NCBI GenBank assembly: GCA_022495005.1
Contig: JAGYXB010002073.1
Location: 1-64,000, forward strand
Direction: 5' to 3'
Source: Rhyacophila brunnea
Taxonomy: Eukaryota; Arthropoda; Insecta; Trichoptera; Rhyacophilidae
DNA length: 64,000 nt
Positions 13,901 through 22,139 of the stretch are shown here, in pieces. Every line of letters begins with the position of its first letter. The first letter of the stretch is position 1. The notes under the pieces were generated by a model, which saw only the letters and a program-made list of their open reading frames with translations, was not told the DNA's origin and made no database searches. The position numbers were made by a program, and so were the translations under genes.

Positions 13901-14526
13901 GATACATGTTCGTGATAATTTATTTGTATTTTATTATATATTTTAATATCAGTGACATAGTGTTTCTTTAAAATAACTTAAGTTATGGATATCTTTATCT
14001 AATGGTTGCACTTTGACCGCTTAAAAATACTATATAACGTTAAAAAATAGAAAATTATATTTTAATTCTGAGCGTCTAGTGCGAGCACTTTGGGCGAGCA
14101 CTAGTGAAATGGTCTATGGTCTCGAACATTTGTAGACGAATGTGTTCGCTCGCCCACAAACCAAACGCAAGGCACGCGGCTTCATTTAGCAATGCAACGG
14201 ATAGCGTCTAGATGTATATATAGTCTAAGGTTTTGATACTGTATGGTTGATCACAGTCATTGGATGCCCGCGAAATCATCACATTATGGTGCTCTGAATT
14301 CTGTGAATAGGTGATGGGTATCAATATCGATTTTATGAAATTAACATTGACGAAATTGAAATGTTAAGTGTAGAATTACCTAACGCTGATCAATAAATGT
14401 GTTCCAGGTGCCTTCAGCCCTAGTCACCTCTCTCACCCGACGAACGGCACGATCGTCCTGCGGCCGGGGAAGCACCGAGGGGCCAAAAAGAAGAACGTCC
14501 TCAGGAATGCCTGTCGGATATTATGA
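1790..14526 (+). CDS. Rab23: Rab23 small GTPase, 5 visible coding exons, N-terminus missing
   Basis: Joined exons are 1790-1911, 3486-3648, 8232-8311, 9944-10119 and 14408-14526. They encode about 219 residues, against 237 in human Rab23, and only the roughly ten residues before the P-loop strand are absent. Rab23 is a membrane-cycling GTPase linked to Hedgehog signalling and cilia in vertebrates and to planar polarity in flies. Visible motifs in order: P-loop GNGGVGKSS, switch I TIGVDF, switch II WDTAGQEEFDAITKAYYRG, base-binding NKID, and SVKED in the G5 position. The C-terminus is CRIL, a CaaX box; Rab23 is unusual among Rabs in ending in CaaX. Splice phases are consistent at all four junctions (2, 0, 2, 1). 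Coding exons are GC-rich against AT-rich introns of 1.6, 4.6, 1.6 and 4.3 kb that are packed with transposons. The first coding exon was not recognised upstream and may lie outside the window. Confidence 0.95.
2079..2834. mobile_element. Long-TIR element flanked by TTAA, full copy
   Basis: Inverted ends of about 130 bp: the left arm starts gggaggacatgctcagcg and the right arm, complemented, gggcggacgtgctcagcg. Both continue through gtcaaaatggagct, catgatcctggacatacctt and gtagataatctattt. Both ends abut TTAA, as expected of a TTAA-targeting (piggyBac-like) transposon, though the GGG terminus is opposite to the usual CCC. The interior is non-coding. A second copy without the right arm is at 48790-49400. 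Confidence 0.8.
3486..3648 (+). CDS. Rab23: Rab23 exon: switch II
   Basis: Acceptor is ttgaag; the first base completes the GAG codon from the previous exon. It then encodes LDGEEVRLMLWDTAGQEEF, the switch II region with the catalytic-site glutamine, and continues to HSWKLK. Donor is gtaact in phase 0. The exon is strongly GC-rich compared with its flanks. Confidence 0.95.
3838..3935 (+). repeat. tRNA-derived SINE head
   Basis: A pol III B box is visible (gagttcgatcccggtga, compared with GGTTCGANTCC), preceded by an A-box-like acgactcaagcaactta. A T-rich stretch follows. It lies inside the second visible Rab23 intron and does not fold as an intact tRNA. Confidence 0.55.
4015..4114. mobile_element. 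Small 100-bp MITE
   Basis: Perfect 14-bp inverted ends, caatgcttacgggc and gcccgtaagcattg, enclose an AT-rich core with further inverted symmetry (attaattttgtaattaa). No reliable target duplication was identified. Confidence 0.65.
4341..5030 (+). repeat. Dispersed repeat A with 200-bp extension
   Basis: Copy A of a family present five times in Rab23 introns. It starts attacaagataaaaagaac, passes through aataatttagttgctagga, acagaattaactgaaaa and gattgcaagatttgtactgg, and ends caagaatacgagct. Copies A and D share a further extension of about 200 bp (acagcagttttttagtgtca, cacaagtctttgatcacccc). Copy A also has an internal hairpin, atttaggacaaata / tatttgtcctaaat, near 4430-4460. No coding frame is seen. 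Confidence 0.85.
5268..5720 (+). repeat. Dispersed repeat B (same family)
   Basis: Starts attacaagataaaaagaac and ends caagaatacgagctaataa; lacks the extension found in copies A and D. It includes a short caaa microsatellite near 5376. Confidence 0.85.
6348..6815 (+). repeat. Dispersed repeat C (same family)
   Basis: Starts attacaagataaaaagaac and ends caagaatacgggctaataa. It is close to copy A through most of its length but lacks the extension. The local frame 6146-6391 runs into it and is not a gene. Confidence 0.85.
7071..7980. mobile_element. hAT element with nested LINE fragment
   Basis: Ends cagtggcgaagggtagatgt and, complemented, cagtggtgaggggtggaggt. A perfect 8-bp target duplication atgtttat flanks both sides (7063-7070 and 7981-7988). 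Length is 910 bp, against 383 bp for the relative at 42528-42910; the excess is explained largely by an internal RTE-like insertion. Confidence 0.9.
7560..7858 (+). pseudogene. RTE-like LINE ORF2 3' end fragment
   Basis: The + strand reads RLRWLGHVHRMNDNEPAKRV, then one in-frame stop, then RGRPKIRWLDGAASDCRILG and LDRDRWRELLEEARTH. This is the common C-terminal end of non-LTR retrotransposon ORF2 (RWLGHV.RM, GRP..RW, DR..WR..). It ends in tgatgatgatga, a short repeat tail typical of RTE-like elements. It is a 5'-truncated dead copy inside the hAT element at 7071-7980. Confidence 0.8.
8232..8311 (+). CDS. Rab23: Rab23 exon: NKID motif
   Basis: Acceptor is catttcag, phase 0. It encodes VENECGDIPTVIVQNKIDLM and ends in phase 2 before a strong donor gtaagt. 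NKID is the guanine-specificity motif. GDIPTV.VQNKIDL is highly characteristic of Rab23. Confidence 0.95.
8830..9015. mobile_element. Foldback MITE with 67-bp arms
   Basis: Arms gtagatttttgggtttccac and the complement of gtggaaacccaaaaatctac extend inward through gtgtgttcttctttctt and tcgacgtttcggg. TA dinucleotides flank both ends (8828-8829, 9016-9017), compatible with a TA target site. Confidence 0.75.
9435..9808. mobile_element. hAT MITE, CATGGCCCCC family copy 1
   Basis: Starts catggcccccacatcctg and ends attggggccatg. A perfect 8-bp target duplication tcagagag is at 9427-9434 and 9809-9816. Internal GC-rich blocks (gggcccctaggctagagccc) are shared with copies at 16932, 17726 and 34330. 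It lies in the third visible Rab23 intron, 135 bp upstream of exon 9944. Confidence 0.92.
9944..10119 (+). CDS. Rab23: Rab23 exon: SVKED (G5) and start of tail
   Basis: Acceptor is tttgaag; the first G completes a proline codon. It encodes DEAELLARSLGCRLMRASVK then EDVNVGAVFRHLA, matching the Rab23 G5 region and last helix. I place the donor at gtcagt (10120). The frame would otherwise run to TAA a few bases on, and this donor gives the phase 1 needed by the last exon. The donor is non-consensus at +3, so the boundary is less certain than the others. Confidence 0.9.
10348..11045 (+). repeat. Dispersed repeat D with extension and extra 3' piece
   Basis: Starts attacaagataaaaagaac, shares the whole of copy A including its extension (acagcagttttttagtgtca, cacaagtctttgatcacccc). 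It then carries a second copy of the 3' end (gattgcaagatttgtaccgg, aagaatacgagctaagaaaa) at about 10965-11045. Confidence 0.85.
11430..11880 (-). repeat. Dispersed repeat E, inverted
   Basis: Complement of copies A-D: begins atattcttatttgtccggtg and ends tttttatcttgtaatta. With copy D it forms an inverted pair about 400 bp apart, which could fold as a long hairpin in Rab23 pre-mRNA. Confidence 0.85.
11975..12190. repeat. hAT-end-like fragment
   Basis: Contains agtggtttccaaactttatg and a following run of short C tracts (ggcacccccctatttca), the layout of one end of a hAT element like the one beginning at 12193. No second end or target duplication was found, so it is probably a solo end or truncated copy. 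Confidence 0.4.
12193..13074 (-). mobile_element. Deleted hAT transposon with transposase C-terminus
   Basis: Left end cagtggttcccaaagttaac; right end, complemented, catggtttcccaaactatgc. A perfect 8-bp target duplication gtctacat lies at 12185-12192 and 13075-13082. The 882-bp element keeps only the 3' part of the transposase on the - strand (see 12606-12910). Confidence 0.93.
12520..12910 (-). pseudogene. hAT transposase C-terminal fragment (ZBED5/SCAND3-like)
   Basis: The - strand reads LRWICNPFQDD, EELIDISEDTSLKNSFNRKQ, LTKFWLSVADNYPCL and FTTSYLCEVRFSAMVNIKTK, the hAT C-terminal dimerisation region (family pattern FW..V...YP, TYLCE..FS....IKTK). The frame stops at 12606, but the expected next piece, NKLDISNSLRLKV, follows in another frame. 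There is therefore a frameshift as well as loss of the whole N-terminal and catalytic part. Confidence 0.85.
13083..14407. other. Rab23 intron remainder, no gene recognised
   Basis: AT-rich intron sequence. A less AT-rich block at about 13380-13800 (cgtcgcgcagtagtctcttt; aaacgcttcacatagcgtcg) looks repeat-derived, but I could not define ends. A second one at 14070-14170 has gcgagcactttgggcgagca and tgttcgctcgcccac. No exon-like frame was found. Confidence 0.4.
14408..14526 (+). CDS. Rab23: Rab23 last coding exon with CaaX box
   Basis: Acceptor is gttccag. In phase 1 it reads AFSPSHLSHPTNGTIVLRPG followed by a basic stretch and a terminal CRIL then TGA. NGTIVLRPGKH corresponds to the conserved Rab23 tail (human NGGDVINLRPNKQ). 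A CaaX ending in leucine predicts geranylgeranylation. Confidence 0.93.
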
Positions 14527-15546
14527 TCGCGCTATGTGCCTTCATCGACTTTAAGCGAAAACTACCTTAATTATAATAACTATTAAGTACCTACATGGTA
14601 TAGATTAGGGAGTGCAATCCTGGGGTTGTGTTTTTTCAGTATTCGTACCGAATTAAGATGAAGTTGGAGACAGTTTTTCTTGTAATAACATTAAATGCAC
14701 AAAAACAGATTTAGAGACAATCTTAATTCTCTGATTGACGAGGAAAAATATAATTATTTAGAAAAGTTACCAATCAAGCAACTCTGAGAAAATAAATAAA
14801 ACTATTAAAAACTTTTTTCGGAAAAACTTAAATTTAAAATCTTGATTATTATTATTGAAAGTAATATACGATATAGGATAGTGAATTTTATACAAATTTT
14901 TTAAAGTTCATAGTTTTCTATACATATGGATTATAAGCAACGTTCCTTCTGAGTTGTCTGTTGTGTGTAAGGATCATAAGTTCATTATTTGAGCAGAACA
15001 ATTTTTGCAAAAAATATGTTAGTAAATAATCACATTTTTGCGTAGATAAAATAAATTGAGCTTGTTAAATTATAGGCCTTAGATCAACCGAGGAAGTAAC
15101 TAACTATTTTTTATATGCATGCACAATATTCGTTCTCGATTTTAGTACTTCGTCTGGTATTGCATACTAATTAATTATTATAACACATCTGTATGCTGAA
15201 ATTGTAAATATTTGTGCAGATCAATTTATAGACATTGGAGGGAACGTTGATGTTATAATATATTGAAATTTTCATATGACTATTTATGATGTTTTCTTTT
15301 TTTATTTAAAAACTGATTACATACTCTAGTTTAATTTTCGTCGTTTGTTAAAAATATTAAATGTTATTTATAATTCCAGTATTTCGTCGGGTTCAAGAAA
15401 TCGACCCGGGTTGCAAACCCATGCATATATAAATAATAACATACGGATATGTATAATTTATTAATTTTCAATTTCATATTTATAAATAACGATAACGTAA
15501 GTAAAATAACAAACTTATTTCATCCCCACAGATATTACTTATCTAA
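14527..15546. other. Rab23 3' flank
   Basis: AT-rich sequence after the Rab23 stop, presumably 3' UTR then intergenic DNA. It contains candidate polyadenylation hexamers near 14791 and no open frame of note. Confidence 0.5.
14791..14800 (+). terminator. Candidate Rab23 polyadenylation signals
   Basis: Two overlapping AATAAA hexamers (aataaataaa) lie about 265 bases after the Rab23 stop codon in an AT-rich 3' flank. They are the first good candidates seen, but AATAAA is common by chance in sequence this AT-rich. Confidence 0.35.
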
Positions 15547-16041
15547 GGCCCGTTTCAGACGGGACACCGGTGTCGCGCTCGATATAATATAGGAGGCCTT
15601 TGTATTCGAATAAACGGGCCTTTGTATTATGTTTATGAACACCCCAGAGCTAATGAGTCAACGCACAATTTCGCGTTATAAATTAGAACATAAAACTGGC
15701 TGCGGTAATAAAAACAAGTGTTTTTTTTACTTTGTTAACTGTCAATTCATGGTGGAACTGCATTGAAAATGTCCCTCCGAGGCGCAGGAAACTGGTCCTA
15801 ATCTAGTGATTAAAAGTGGAATAAGTACTACAAAAAAATTGCGTTTTATTAAATAAAAACAACAAAAACAAGTGTATCGTCGGCTTGAAAATGTAGCAGC
15901 CGACGGAAACGTGTACCGGACACGCGTTGACTCATTATCTCTGGGGCGTTCATAAACATAATACAAAGGCCCCTTTATTCGAATACAAAGGCCTTCTTAT
16001 TATATACGAGCGCGACACCGGTGTCTCGTCTGAAACGGGCC
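15547..16041. mobile_element. PIF/Harbinger-type MITE with long arms
   Basis: Inverted arms of about 120 bp start ggcccgtttcagacgggaca and end tgtctcgtctgaaacgggcc. Trinucleotide TAA lies immediately outside both ends (15544-15546, 16042-16044), the PIF/Harbinger target duplication. Arms share gacaccggtgtc, aggcctttgtattcgaat and tgtttatgaac. The interior is non-coding; the - strand frame at 15742-15966 is not a gene. Confidence 0.88.
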
Positions 16042-16931
16042 TAAGAATCTCTTTATACTGATATAATATCTATATTCTATACTATACTTCCGATTGTAAT
16101 ACATAATAAATATTATTTGAAAATAATTATTGAATGTGTACCTATATTTTGTTTTGCAGAGATCTTATGACAATAACTTATCAATTTAAATGTAAACTAT
16201 AGTCTGTGTACATACCTAGTGTGTACCTACTAGTATTTTAACAAAATAATACATAATTGCATTTTTATAAAACCATATAAACAACAATTCCGACATGATA
16301 GAGCCAGTTGGTTTCATGATTAGATAAATTATTTTTTTATGTAGTTATTTTAATTGTATTAACTCTTGTGCAATATATCTATCCAAATATTTCGATAGTC
16401 TCAAAAGGTAAATGTTTTGTTGTGTTTTTTTTTAAGTAATGAAATAATCTGTATATTATCCACAATGTTTATATCTACAAGTGCTTACCTTATATAATAA
16501 ATATTATGGCATCTGAAAATTTTTCAAATGGACAAACAATAATTAATTATAATCGACGAATGCGTCTCTTTATATTTAAATCTGAAGTAAAATAGACATG
16601 CGGAAACAATGTTCTGTTTGGCGATTGAAAAACTGTCAAACTAAAAATTAGGTAGGTACAATTAATAAATTGCATATTAATATTATATAATATAAAAATG
16701 TTACATGATAAAATAAATGTACATAAATTGTTGATGTTGTTTTTATTGTAGCACGTAGCTGCAGATGATTGTTCAAATTTCTATCGGACATAAATATATC
16801 GCGGGTTTGCTGCCAAAGTAAGTCGACATTAAAGTGTGCTCAGTTAATTATCAATTGAGTGCATTCGAGGAAAACATCTATGTCTAAGAAAAATTTAGAT
16901 TCGTCCATGGAAAACTACGTTGTAACTGCTG
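16042..16931. other. AT-rich intergenic stretch
   Basis: No open frame, repeat boundary or RNA gene recognised. Confidence 0.5.
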
Positions 16932-17393
16932 CATGGCCCCCACATCCTGAAGCGGGCCCCCAGGCCACGATATTTGGCGCCCCCCAAACTTATCGCTAAG
17001 GTTAAGGGCAGTGTAATGTTCAATAGTAGTGTTTCCCAAATGATATTCCGTGGAACTCCAGGGTTCCGCGTAAAATAAAGGGTATTCTGTGTATGTTTTT
17101 AGCGATTTTTCGTATTTTTAAATAAATCAGCTTGAATTGTCGGCACTGAGCGCGACCCTCTTTTGTGATAGCCAAGTTACATCTGACTCTTCGCCATGTT
17201 GGATAAATAGTCGTTTTCATTAGTCAGGAGACACTAAAAATAATTATAAAATAAAATTACACTCGTCTTATAGCGCCGCAGGCGACTTTTTTACTATTAG
17301 AGCTTATAAATTTACGGTGTGTTTATCTCATTTAACTAGTTGATCTGCCACGTCGGGCCCCTCCTGAGCCCGGGCCCCCAGGCTAGAGCCCTG
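16932..17393. mobile_element. hAT MITE, CATGGCCCCC family copy 2
   Basis: Starts catggcccccacatcctgaa, ends gggcccccaggctagagccctg. A perfect 8-bp duplication aactgctg lies at 16924-16931 and 17394-17401. It lacks the ccccctcttttgtgggggccatg-type end of copies 1, 3 and 4 and stops at the internal gccctg instead, so the family has two alternative right ends. Confidence 0.92.
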
Positions 17394-17725
17394 AACTGCT
17401 GTATTTTGAATATGCGGTCAGAGAAAAGTTTGTAACTCGACACTCACCAATTTTTAGGTTAAATTTTTAGAAGGTTTGTAAACGAACTTTCGTAATTATT
17501 TTATGAAACTTGTTGCTAAAATATACCATTCCGATTAAAAAAAATTAAGCCAAAAGTTTGTAGCTATACTTACAACGTGTTCTTTAAATAATACATGAAT
17601 AATATATTATGCTATTTTTCAATGTATTTTGCTATTCCCGGAAAAGATAATTTACTAGTTCCATTATAGTGGATAAATTAAAGCATTATGACACGGTTGA
17701 TCTCATTTTTCACATATAACTACAC

Positions 17726-18249
17726 CATGGCCCCCACATCCTATAGCGGGCCCCCAGGCCAGGATCTATGGTGGCCCCCCTACCTACCGCTAAGGTTAAG
17801 GGCAGTGTGATTTTCTACAGCAGTGTTCCCTAAGTGGTTTCCACGGAACCCCAGGGTTAAGGGTATTCCGTGTATTTTTAAATAAATCCAGTTGATTTAT
17901 TGCACTCAGCATTTATTATGAAGCACTGATCGTGACCTCCTTTTGCGGTACCCAAGTAACATGGAATCCTTCGCCATATTTGATGAAAAGCCATTTTGTA
18001 AGTCAACAAACACACAAAAAATAATTATAAAATTAAATTCTACGCATGAATTATCATTTAATTATATGAGTCATCATATTATCACATCACACATCACACA
18101 GCCACATATTTTGAAATGGAAAATAGCGCCGCAGCCGACTTTTATTACTAAGTATTAGAGCAAATTTGTGTATTTAACTGGTCGACTTGCCTTGCCACGC
18201 CGGGCCCCCAGGCTAGAGCCCTGTCAGCCCCTCTTTTGTGGGGGCCATA
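17726..18249. mobile_element. hAT MITE, CATGGCCCCC family copy 3
   Basis: Starts catggcccccacatcctata, ends tgtgggggccata. Target duplication aactacac / aaccacac (7 of 8). It lies 332 bp from copy 2 in the same orientation. The frame 17943-18158 is internal to the element and is not a gene. Confidence 0.88.
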
Positions 18250-18257
18250 AACCACAC

Positions 18258-20900
18258 TGATAACGGGACCGCTCTGATAAAACTTTTGACGGGTTTCTTT
18301 CTTAACCATTCACAAGAGAAACTCACAGTAAACAATCTAAATGACGTGTCAAATTTCACCTGTCTTTCGCGAGAAGGAGGAGTTTTAGTGCGGAAGCGAT
18401 TTGATGAGTTCTAGAAACATAATATTATGGTAAGGGTGTCAATATTTATTATTCCAAACAGTCTACAGGTAAAGAAGTACCCTTGGCAGAGACGCTGAGA
18501 CGAGTAATCGATTGAAATATGCCCTTTTATTTTTTACCCTTATCTGTTACATAGATTTGACCGAGACACTGTAAATTCCGACATTCTGGCTGATTTGAAG
18601 TATATGCGTGAGTTTTTCATATTGATTGTAAGATACAATAATTTTATTCTCCTTGTCAAAGGCGGACTATGTACGAATACTATACATATTGACGCTAAAA
18701 AACACATCTGCCAAATGAGATTTGAAGAATGATGATAAAAATAATTATTGGAGAGCGGTGGTGTCTCATCGTCTAATGATAATATTATGAAGAAAATATC
18801 TGAAACTCACAAAAAATCCAAAACTCGCCAAGGATCGTAGAGCTGATACTTATTAAAATTGTCATTGTCACTTTTTGTTTTGCTTGGAGTGATTCTCAAC
18901 ATTTCTGACAAATAGTATTCGGCTCTGATCTCACGTGATTTATGAGCTTAATTCCAATTTCGAACACATGATAATTTATGATGGTAGTTATAAAAAAATG
19001 CAAAATAAAATAAAATATTAAAATTGAAATAAATTCAATATTCATAATATATATTATCCACCATTATAAGTTGTCCGCTGAGTGAGGGTGCCCCACCTGC
19101 TAACATTTGACATAATATCATTCAATACTTTTTATACTGTGATCAAAATACAAAATTAAAAAAAATCGGTATGTGTACTTAATATGTACGCGCGTTAATA
19201 GTTATACTTCTTTGGCGTAACAAAACAAAAACAAAACTTGTGATAACCTAAATTCTTCGACTAGCTCTGGTGTGGTGATTTAGAATCAGGTTCACAAAAT
19301 AAATAAAAGTGTTTCTTTGGTTCATCAAACTATCCAAATTATTTGTTTTTCTTATGGGTAGTGACACGAGCAGAAACGCCGACCTTCAGTTAGTGTTTGT
19401 GGCAGAGTATGGTTTAACGACATAACTATACAAATCTAGCCTTGTAGTCAATTCTACTTCTCAATAGCCTTGCGACAACCTCACGACACGGTTCAGACAG
19501 GATATATAAGTCCCATGGTTCTAAACTATGGAAGAAGCAGGGAAGAAATGGCCGAAAGAGACCATGAACAGGTAATCAGTAGCGTAATCGTTTAGTAATA
19601 GGAAGTAAAATGTATGTTGTTAACCTTTTCTTTGTAAATGTAATAAAATTTTACGTAAAAAAGTTTCGCCTCCGAAAATCGAGACTGCTAAAGTGTAATT
19701 GGAGCGCTGTGACCACAGGCCTCGAAATGACACGTCGCGTAGATTCGGAGCGATCTAATTTGGAAATAATTTCCGGGAAATCTCCATTAAACTTAGAAAA
19801 TAAGTTATGGAAGAGATTGTTTACGTAAAGTTTAGCAAGTACATGCTTCAATAACTTTTATAGCAATAATGGAAATGTATGAGAATTGAAAAAGAAAATT
19901 GAATATTTATAAATTTATATACTGTATAATTATAAATAAAGAATTTTAATACTAATTTTATCAATACAAGATAGAAGCTAACTACCGTTATAAAAATACT
20001 GTAAACGCGTACCTATACTTATAGACGCGTAATTATAATTATAGATTTTGTTAATGCTATAACTTGCTGACTATAATAAATATTGTAAAAGTAACAATTG
20101 GAAAAACTTAAGATTCTGGTATAGATGAGTTTCTACCCATAAACAATAATAAATCTTAATCGCATCCTAAGTAACAAAAGAATCAAAAATTGCAACTAAA
20201 AATACGAATTATCGCTCAACCTTGAACTTTAAAGAAAATCTATTTCGGTCAAAAGTACCGACTAGCTGGTTCACGTCGCAAGATAAAAATAGATTCAAGG
20301 TTGCATTCAAATTACTACATAAAAGCTACCATACAAGATTAAATAAGTTAGTAACTGCTCATGTATAACACCTTGTTAGAATTAAGCATTTATATACTTA
20401 AGTGGAAATGTTAAGTATAATATTATAGTATTTTCACGTAATAATGTTCGTCCGAAAGGTAAATATCGAATGAGAAAGTTTCTGCGGCACCAAACAGTTT
20501 TATTAAAACTTAGTAAAATTCTATTGGCCTAAAAAGGCCAAGAGTGGTGGAAAGGACTGGTACATGGGTGTCAACCTTTCGTTTTGACATTTTAAATTTA
20601 AAGACTGCCATTCCCTTATTTAGTACCCGAATACCTATTCCGATACCTCGTTGGAAAGCTAGAAACTTTCCCCTTCGTTTGAACACGAAAAATCATATAA
20701 AATCAACTATTTTGCTTACGTCATCCTAACTGCGCATTTAAAGGACATGTTCTAGAGGGTGCTTGAAACACCCCTATTGAGTCTTAATTTTGCGAAAATA
20801 AAGTAGAATAAATTTAACCCGACTAAATTAGAAGATATCTCTATTAGAAAGTTGCCAGGAACGGGAGATATACGTAAATTTATCCCGTGAGAGAAAGATA
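18258..20900. other. Intergenic stretch, no gene recognised
   Basis: AT-rich with several less AT-rich patches (for example 18280-18420 and 19660-19760). Frames here are short and carry no motif I recognise. No RNA gene or delimited element was found. Confidence 0.4.
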
Positions 20901-20922
20901 TACATCTGCTATCCCTTACGGA

Positions 20923-21875
20923 CTGTTTCCTGTTGAACCTCTATCCGAAGGGTATAAAAGGCGACCACTTTTCCCGTAAAATCATTAGTTTCTACACTCT
21001 TCACCAGCGATCTTCAGCAAGCAGCAGTCCTCACTGCAAAGTTGTGAGACATGGTTCTCAGTACATTCGCGATTCATACGTACCAGTAAGTCCCCTTCGG
21101 CGGGCAAAACGTAGCGCGAATATCTCGTATCTGTCGGTAGTGACGTCGGCCGCTAAAACGTAGCGCGAATACCACGTATCTGTCGATAGTGACGCGCTCG
21201 CGGAGTAATTTTATTTTTCATTACTCATCATACGAGGTGACGTAATCGGGATAAATTACGCGATCGGATTTGTTTTATAAAAAACAAATTAATAAACTCA
21301 GTCTGTAATAATAAATTTTACAAATCTTTTCGGGATTATAAAATAAATTTTTGAAACTTTATTAAGTAAACATAATTATAAAACAAGTTTTGGTAAATAA
21401 ATTTGTAAACATAAAAAACAAATTTTAGTAAATAAATTTGTAAACATTAAGCAAACCTTTTGTAAACAAGTTTGTAAACACAAATAAATATTTGTAAACA
21501 TGCTGTGAACATAAATAAACTTTATAAACAACAATAAAATAAATTCTATTCTTTTTATAAACCTAATACTGTGTGACCAAAGAATAAATTATATTTTCTT
21601 TCTTATGGGAAAATATTTCACGAATTAAAAATATCCAAAGAATATCTGCGTATACATTCTCTGAATTAGGTGTGACTTTTTTGGGAATTTGTGAAAGATT
21701 TCACAGAGATCCTATAGTGAACAAATAAATAGTTTACTGATACTTTAATGAGATTTAATTACGGGAACAATGACAGTTAACCTTATTGTGTGACCGTGAA
21801 CTCTAGAACCTGAATAAATTCGGCACCACACCAGCTGAGAGTTTTATTCGGGAATTCAAAAGTTGTGATACTACA
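20923..21875 (+). mobile_element. Putative LTR or promoter-bearing repeat
   Basis: Begins near tgtttcctgttgaacc and contains a strong TATA box, ggtataaaaggcgacc. About 30 bp on is the initiator-like atcattagtttctacac. A short tandem repeat follows (aaaacgtagcgcgaata at two places about 51 bp apart), then a run of related taaataaatttgtaaaca units. It ends gttgtgatactaca, after which agggagatccacctctcc could be a primer-binding region. The TG...CA ends and promoter layout suggest a solo LTR, but no second LTR or coding region was found. Confidence 0.4.
20951..20966 (+). promoter_or_regulatory. TATA box with downstream initiator
   Basis: The motif ggtataaaaggcgacc is a textbook core promoter. 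An initiator-like tcatta follows at the expected spacing (near 20982). It probably belongs to the retroelement-like repeat around it, not to a host gene. Confidence 0.5.
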
Positions 21876-21974
21876 AGGGAGATCCACCTCTCCTAGTTCA
21901 TCACTAGTCTCTTCAGTGACGGCCCGGTAGCATTACTGAGCTAGCCGTGAGCCGGGTCATGTCAGTAGGAAGTT

Positions 21975-22139
21975 GAAGTGGAGTCCCGCTGGTTTAAAAT
22001 TATCTTGTTGCTTCATTCCGTATTTATTAATATTATTTACTATTACTGTTTTAATTATCTTGTTAAATTACACCTCACAATAATGGCCGCTTATTGGAGC
22101 TCCACTGGTTTAAACCTATTTTATTGCTTCACTCCGTAA
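21975..22139 (+). repeat. ~126-bp tandem repeat split by a Helitron
   Basis: Unit 1 (ctggtttaaaattatcttgttgcttc...attatcttgttaaattacac) is repeated from about 22101 as ctggtttaaacctattttat to ccgtaa. There the Helitron at 22140-24427 interrupts it; the rest of unit 2 continues at 24428-24482 (ttttaattatcttgttaaat). Confidence 0.75.
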
